A DNA stretch of 64,000 nt from positions 124,001 to 188,000 of IMG/VR virus record IMGVR_UViG_3300038301_000548; one strand, written 5' to 3'. The notes beneath the pieces were generated by a model that searched no databases, was not told the DNA's origin, and saw nothing but the letters and a program-made list of their open reading frames with translations. This DNA comes from a virus. Shown here piece by piece: positions 60,876 through 64,000 of the stretch. How positions within the stretch are numbered: position 1 is the first letter of the stretch; each line of letters opens with the position of its first letter. The position numbers and the translations under genes are program-made.

Positions 60876-61118
60876 TTATTTCTGCCCGTGAGCATGCTCC
60901 GAGAGTATTTCCGCGAGTGCCGTTTGCAGGTCGACCAAAGCGTCTCGGTCAAGCTTGATTTCTGCGCTCTTGCGCGCCCCGTTGACGGTGCGAAAGCCGA
61001 CGCCGGCGCTCACGCCGTTGACGATGGCCTGGGAGAGCTGTACGCCGCTCTTGCCGTCCTCCGTGGTGATGGAGAAAGCGAGGTTAATGATGTTTGATTG
61101 TTGTCGTCGTAAAGCCAT
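60876..61118 (-). CDS. Small early-type protein, paralogue A (80 aa)
   Basis: MALRRQQSNIINLAFSITTED and so on. It shares the pattern QSNIINLAFxIT...GVxLxQAxVNGxSAGxxxRTxNGAxKSAxIKLD with the gene at 62383-62637, so the two are clear paralogues. No known family. GC-richer than neighbours. Driven by promoter P1; AAAGGG upstream of the ATG. Confidence 0.8.
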   Translation of the reverse strand: MALRRQQSNIINLAFSITTEDGKSGVQLSQAIVNGVSAGVGFRTVNGARKSAEIKLDRDALVDLQTALAEILSEHAHGQK

Positions 61119-61199
61119 TTTAATGACCCTTTCATTTTCCCGCTACAATGCGGGGTTGTTTATTTCGAGGCTAGGAACCTTCCCTAACCTTCTATATAT

Positions 61200-61227
61200 A
61201 TTATACTCTTTTTATTGAAAAAATCAA
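61200..61227 (-). promoter_or_regulatory. Sigma70-type promoter P1
   Basis: Minus strand TTGATT, 16-bp spacer, TATAAT, then ATATATAG. Weaker -35 and shorter spacer than P2-P4. Drives the 60876-61118 gene. Confidence 0.7.
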
Positions 61228-61398
61228 GTTTATTTAAAAAACCTAATGATTTCAAGCACTTAACTTTTCGACCCTTTTGGGTCTTTGTGCCCATGAGATG
61301 CCCGTAAAGCCAAAAAAGGCCATTCTGAGAAACCCAATGATTTCAACTACTTAGTTTAACTTGCTCCGGGTGAAAACAAAACTAATTGCCTACACCCG

Positions 61399-61630
61399 CC
61401 TACATGTAGGATAAATGGGATTAAACCTCGACCACCTTATCCTACATGTAGGCAAACTACCCCGATATCCTACCCTCGGCATGCCTCAACACACAGCATC
61501 CTACATGTGTGTGCCTGCCGACATGTGGTCTCGAGTAGCTATAGCACCTACATCATCAACGGTACCGTGGCCACTTCCACCTACATGTCGGTCTTGCGCC
61601 TACATCCGACTACGTGTCGCACATGTAGGT
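61399..61630. repeat. CCTACATGTAGG palindrome array (right cluster)
   Basis: Two perfect 12-bp palindromes CCTACATGTAGG (61399-61410, 61441-61452) and further ACATGT cores at about 61503, 61520, 61582 and 61621, with CCTACA half-sites, mostly in the opposite orientation to the left cluster. The two clusters flank the 60876 gene and P1. Confidence 0.8.
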
Positions 61631-61669
61631 CTTTTGCCTACCCTCCGCATACTCTCGAAGGCCTCGACT

Positions 61670-61988
61670 GTTAATAAATTAACACTAGCCAAGGAAAAAA
61701 CATTGGTTCCAAGCATCGATAATCATTGGTGTTTCTCGAATTATTCCGGCGTTGATATATTTTGCAATATCAAGTATATATCCACAACTTATCATTATCA
61801 TATTTTCTCTCTGCAATGCGTTAATTTATTAACGATTGACTATTTTGTCGTATATGTATTAAATCACCACCCACTTTCTACCACTTCCTAACAAAGAATA
61901 ACACTTTTTTGCTGTGTTTAGTCTGTTATAGTGGTATAGGTGGGGGTAACCTATTTCTTTTCTATTTAGAAAGGGTTAATTTATTAAC
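61670..61988. repeat. Three GTTAATTTATTAAC boxes at about 150-bp spacing
   Basis: Near-palindromic 14-mers: 61670-61683 (reads GTTAATAAATTAAC on plus), 61820-61833 and 61975-61988 (GTTAATTTATTAAC). Intervals 150 and 155 bp. The third is extended to GGGTTAAT...ATTAACCC. Probably binding sites of a dimeric regulator or initiator. Confidence 0.75.
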
Positions 61989-62048
61989 CCCTTCGTTTTG
62001 TTTTTGTCCAGGCTGCACTAACACGAGTTTTCTTTTTGGTCGCCATGA

Positions 62049-62246
62049 TTAAATCATCTCCTCGTCTGGTGAATAGTCCGAACCGATAACCCTGATAGTA
62101 TCTGGATTCTTGAGGTCTGCGGTCATAACCCATCGCTGCCTGCCGTTCTCCCATTGGACCAAGGTCTCTTGCTTTCCTCGACGTTGACGAATGGCTAGAC
62201 CATTCTTGTGATTGTGTGTTGTCTCGATATTACTTTCTACAAACAT
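62049..62246 (-). CDS. Small early-type protein (65 aa)
   Basis: MFVESNIETTHNHKNGLAIR with a beta-rich centre (RRGKQETLVQWENGRQRWVMTADL). The ATG follows the stop of the 41-aa ORF by one base, so it is translationally coupled. Unknown family; basic and small, as many early phage proteins that bind host enzymes. Confidence 0.7.
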   Translation of the reverse strand: MFVESNIETTHNHKNGLAIRQRRGKQETLVQWENGRQRWVMTADLKNPDTIRVIGSDYSPDEEMI

Positions 62247-62247
62247 A

Positions 62248-62373
62248 TTATCTTATCTCCAGGTCAATTTTAATCGGTCGATTTACTGGAACCCTTACAG
62301 GTCTTAGTCCAGCTCTATGTGCTAAATACGATACGTCTCTAAGACGTCTTCTTGGTGGTGTTGAAAAAAACAT
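62248..62373 (-). CDS. Small basic protein (41 aa)
   Basis: MFFSTPPRRRLRDVSYLAHRA, strongly basic, ending IKIDLEIR. It starts 9 nt after the stop of paralogue B, and its TAA is one base before the next ATG. Supported mainly by this exact tiling. Confidence 0.5.
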   Translation of the reverse strand: MFFSTPPRRRLRDVSYLAHRAGLRPVRVPVNRPIKIDLEIR

Positions 62374-62382
62374 ATTTATTTC

Positions 62383-62637
62383 TTATCCCTCCGCCGATGC
62401 TAGGACTTCATTGACAGCATCGAGAAGGTCTCGCAAGCTCTGTTCATCGAGCTTGATTGCTGCCGATTTGGTCGCACCGTTTAGGGTGCGAAGGCTGCAA
62501 CCGGCAGACTGGCCGTTTACAACAGCCTGATTTAATTCGACGCCCTGTGTCTTCATCGGGCGGCCTTTGGTGTCCTTTGCTGGCTGGTTTGTGATAGTGA
62601 ATGCGAGGTTGATGATGTTGCTTTGTACGCGCTTCAT
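62383..62637 (-). CDS. Small early-type protein, paralogue B (84 aa)
   Basis: Start at MKRVQSNIINLAFTITNQ (62637) because AAAGGAC precedes it; a longer frame exists upstream but runs through promoter P2. Paralogue of the 60876-61118 gene with an insertion (AKDTKGRPMKTQ). First gene of a three-gene coupled operon under P2. Confidence 0.8.
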   Translation of the reverse strand: MKRVQSNIINLAFTITNQPAKDTKGRPMKTQGVELNQAVVNGQSAGCSLRTLNGATKSAAIKLDEQSLRDLLDAVNEVLASAEG

Positions 62638-62718
62638 AATGTTGTCCTTTCGGGACGTGTTGGCCTGTGGCCGTTTGGTTTCAAGAATAAAGGACCTTCC
62701 CTCATTCTCAATATATAT

Positions 62719-62747
62719 ATTATACCCTATTCGGATAGGGAAGTCAA
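62719..62747 (-). promoter_or_regulatory. Sigma70-type promoter P2
   Basis: TTGACT, 17-bp spacer, TATAAT on the minus strand. The spacer holds the perfect palindrome CCCTAT-CCGA-ATAGGG, a possible operator. A CRP/FNR-like box lies just upstream (62755-62769). Confidence 0.85.
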
Positions 62748-62754
62748 GAAAAAA

Positions 62755-62769
62755 GTGACCTAAATCACA
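62755..62769 (-). promoter_or_regulatory. CRP/FNR-like box upstream of P2
   Basis: TGTGATTTAGGTCAC on the minus strand, close to TGTGA-N6-TCACA. Its centre is about 14 nt upstream of the -35 hexamer. The same 15-mer with identical flanks occurs at P3. Confidence 0.55.
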
Positions 62770-62783
62770 AAATAATTTAATGT

Positions 62784-62999
62784 TTATCCGCGATAATAAA
62801 CGCGGTTTTGCCACTCGGATTCGGCGTCTGAATCGATGCGGGCCTGCACGTCGTTGTGGCATATGTTTGCAGTCTGGATTATGGCTTTCAATACCGCCCT
62901 TTGGACTTCTGGATTGTCAATCATAACGGCCTCGGATAGTAGGTCGTCAACTGTGGTTGCTGCCGTTGGTGCGTCAAACTTCTTAATTGGGTTTAGCAT
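62784..62999 (-). CDS. Small early-type protein (71 aa)
   Basis: Start at MLNPIKKFDAPTAATTVDDL (62999) with AAAGGC upstream; the longer open frame includes the promoter. Acidic, helical, ending SEWQNRVYYRG. Driven by P3. Unknown family. Confidence 0.75.
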   Translation of the reverse strand: MLNPIKKFDAPTAATTVDDLLSEAVMIDNPEVQRAVLKAIIQTANICHNDVQARIDSDAESEWQNRVYYRG

Positions 63000-63033
63000 A
63001 ATCAATGCCTTTCTCGATTGTTTGTATATATAC

Positions 63034-63062
63034 ATTATAGCCCATTAGGGACCAAATGTCAA
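63034..63062 (-). promoter_or_regulatory. Sigma70-type promoter P3
   Basis: Consensus TTGACA, 17-bp spacer, TATAAT on the minus strand. The spacer contains CCC-TAAT-GGG. Leader GTATATATACAAACAATCGA is almost the same as at P4. Confidence 0.9.
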
Positions 63063-63069
63063 GAAAAAA

Positions 63070-63084
63070 GTGACCTAAATCACA
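63070..63084 (-). promoter_or_regulatory. CRP/FNR-like box upstream of P3
   Basis: Second copy of TGTGATTTAGGTCAC, with the following TTTTTTCTTGAC also identical to P2, so about 30 bp are duplicated between the promoters. Confidence 0.55.
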
Positions 63085-63097
63085 AAATAAATTCAAC

Positions 63098-63298
63098 CTA
63101 AAACATCATAACAGATCGAGGTCGGATAAAGAACTCGAATGGACCTACATGTAAGACACTGTAGGGCGATGTAGTATCCTCGTTAATCACTAGGGCGAAT
63201 CGCTTCAAGCTGAAGCCCCACCCTTGATTGGTGCTGGTGCTTACTACATAGGGAAATGTTAGCATCAATTGCCCTTTCAATGTTGTCCACAACTTCAT
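63098..63298 (-). CDS. Small early-type protein (66 aa)
   Basis: MKLWTTLKGQLMLTFPYVVS with a beta-rich body (WGFSLKRFALVINEDTTSPY). The ATG overlaps the stop of the upstream gene (TAATG), so coupled. A CTACATGTAGG-like site lies inside it (about 63143-63152). Unknown family. Confidence 0.65.
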   Translation of the reverse strand: MKLWTTLKGQLMLTFPYVVSTSTNQGWGFSLKRFALVINEDTTSPYSVLHVGPFEFFIRPRSVMMF

Positions 63299-63477
63299 TA
63301 TGCCATCTCGTTTTCATAATCGTCAAGTAAACACTCGCGGAGCAATTCGGTTGATTCATGGTCATAGACCGCTGAGCCCCTAAGCTCTAACCACTCTTGA
63401 AGCTCTGCGCGGGTCGCGTTCCTAATCATAGAACGGTCTAAATAAATGTTATCGCCTCGGTGCGTCTCTAAATACAT
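63298..63477 (-). CDS. Small early-type protein (59 aa)
   Basis: Start at MYLETHRGDNIYLDRSMIRN (63477) with AAAGG upstream; a longer frame would begin near the promoter. Acidic, helical, TRAELQEWLELRG looks like a SAP- or LEM-like helix pair. Driven by P4. Confidence 0.7.
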   Translation of the reverse strand: MYLETHRGDNIYLDRSMIRNATRAELQEWLELRGSAVYDHESTELLRECLLDDYENEMA

Positions 63478-63511
63478 TGGCTCTTGGCCTTTCTCGATTG
63501 TCTGTATATAC

Positions 63512-63540
63512 ATTATAGTCTATTTATAGTCTCTTGTCAA
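63512..63540 (-). promoter_or_regulatory. Sigma70-type promoter P4
   Basis: Consensus TTGACA, 17-bp spacer, TATAAT on the minus strand; the spacer includes TATAAATA, the T4 late core, perhaps by chance. No CRP-like box here. Confidence 0.9.
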
Positions 63541-63590
63541 CAACTATTTTAGTCTCTTTGGAAAAAAATAGCGCGCGAAAAATCGTCGAA

Positions 63591-63674
63591 TTAACGTCTC
63601 ATCGATATTGTGAACGTGAAAACCAAACAACACGTCAAGACGGCTAACAGTGAACCGAGTGCACACCAATTCAT
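63591..63674 (-). CDS. 27-residue membrane peptide
   Basis: MNWCALGSLLAVLTCCLVFT then FTISMRR. One hydrophobic helix with a basic end (positive-inside). The ATG overlaps the TGA of the upstream 106-aa gene (ATGA), so it is translated by coupling. A plausible small membrane toxin-like or regulatory peptide. Confidence 0.5.
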   Translation of the reverse strand: MNWCALGSLLAVLTCCLVFTFTISMRR

Positions 63675-63991
63675 GCTAGACCAAGTTTTTTAAGCATATC
63701 CTGAACATCATCAAATGACGCTGGCACGTCTGCAAACGACTTGAACTTCTTAACCTTCGGCTGAATCGAGGTGTGCTCTCGAATCGCCTCCTCGGTCCAC
63801 TTGCCCGATTCAAGTTGCTTGCAAGTCAACACCAAGGTGTTCGCCGGTAGGCGCTCGACCCTCATATGCTGGGCAACAGCTCGACGAGCTAGGGCGGGTG
63901 ATAGGTTAGATGCAACAGTGACGGCGCCGGTCCATAGGGCTTTGTCGTTGTTGTTGTCGTCTTGTAATCGGAAGTGTACTCGTTTGGTCAT
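63671..63991 (-). CDS. Small early-type protein (106 aa)
   Basis: MTKRVHFRLQDDNNNDKALW with a basic helical middle (ALARRAVAQHMRVERLPANT) and ending DDVQDMLKKLGLA. Complete within the window, although its promoter is outside. GC-richer, with CGA/CGT-type Arg codons. Unknown family. Confidence 0.75.
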   Translation of the reverse strand: MTKRVHFRLQDDNNNDKALWTGAVTVASNLSPALARRAVAQHMRVERLPANTLVLTCKQLESGKWTEEAIREHTSIQPKVKKFKSFADVPASFDDVQDMLKKLGLA

Positions 63992-64000
63992 ATCTAAGAC

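Larger units (their letters stand above)
61119..62048. other. 930-bp non-coding region with promoter, palindromes and spaced boxes
   Basis: Contains P1 (61200-61227), a leader hairpin CCCGC/GCGGG at 61139-61155, the right cluster of CTACATGTAG palindromes (61399-61630) and three GTTAATTTATTAAC boxes. No supportable gene in either strand. Very AT-rich between 61680 and 61900. It looks like a replication origin or a major control region. Confidence 0.6.

Noticed and set aside
60415-61660. CRISPR array
   Set aside because: The repeated words are short palindromes at irregular distances without equal-length spacers or cas genes.

Overview
The window is a piece of a large tailed-phage genome, most likely a marine or aquatic myovirus related to the T4 superfamily. 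The basis is a gp55-like late sigma factor beside virion genes, a PIN-PhoH ATPase, a ClpP-like protease, an FmdB-type zinc ribbon, a phage-style glycan operon, a tRNA, and many small coupled genes. Almost everything is on the minus strand; the single clear plus-strand gene is a secreted serine protease at 28334-29098. No ribosomal RNA, transposase, integrase or CRISPR array was seen. The host cannot be named. A myxobacterial/Bdellovibrio-like motif in one secreted protein is only a weak hint.

Layout, read in the direction of transcription (right to left). (1) 64-60.4 kb: tiny coupled early-type genes behind near-perfect sigma70 promoters, interrupted by two non-coding stretches full of CTACATGTAG palindromes and three spaced GTTAATTTATTAAC boxes, a candidate origin or control region. 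(2) 60.4-31.4 kb: a cargo/virion region. Many genes start with one of two short N-terminal tags (MKLIMENWRKF-like or MKISKKxLxxIIxEE-like) followed by an [ILV]xE site, resembling T4 capsid-targeting sequences. The tagged or adjacent proteins include metallopeptidases, an M74 endopeptidase, an M15-type peptidase, a LysM protein and a ParB-like protein. A polynucleotide-ligase-like/NMN-adenylyltransferase-like fusion, a Nudix hydrolase, a nucleotidyltransferase, an RNase H-like DUF458 protein and an adenylosuccinate synthetase lie in between. Between about 35.4 and 39.4 kb the genes are separated by near-identical junction repeats, like exchangeable cassettes. (3) 31.4-24.7 kb: TilS plus a CAU tRNA with tRNA-Ile2 features, ClpP, the serine protease, PhoH, a metallopeptidase and a Cas4-like nuclease. 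(4) 24.7-12.8 kb: a tightly overlapping glycan operon (several glycosyltransferases, split HldE, HAD phosphatase, cupin, DegT fragment, RmlB, sulfotransferase, two methyltransferases). (5) 12.8-1 kb: FmdB, a membrane protein, the gp55-like sigma factor, and virion genes ending in a giant ORF of at least 2,946 codons that leaves the window.

How it may work together (inference): host sigma70 reads the right-hand early promoters. The gp55-like factor later reads an ACTATTTA-type element upstream of the tagged genes. Tagged proteins are packed into the prohead, trimmed by a protease outside this window, and injected with the DNA. The glycan operon and envelope proteins probably remodel the virion or host surface. 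The lysidine tRNA/TilS pair would support the AUA codons that occur even inside the tag sequence.
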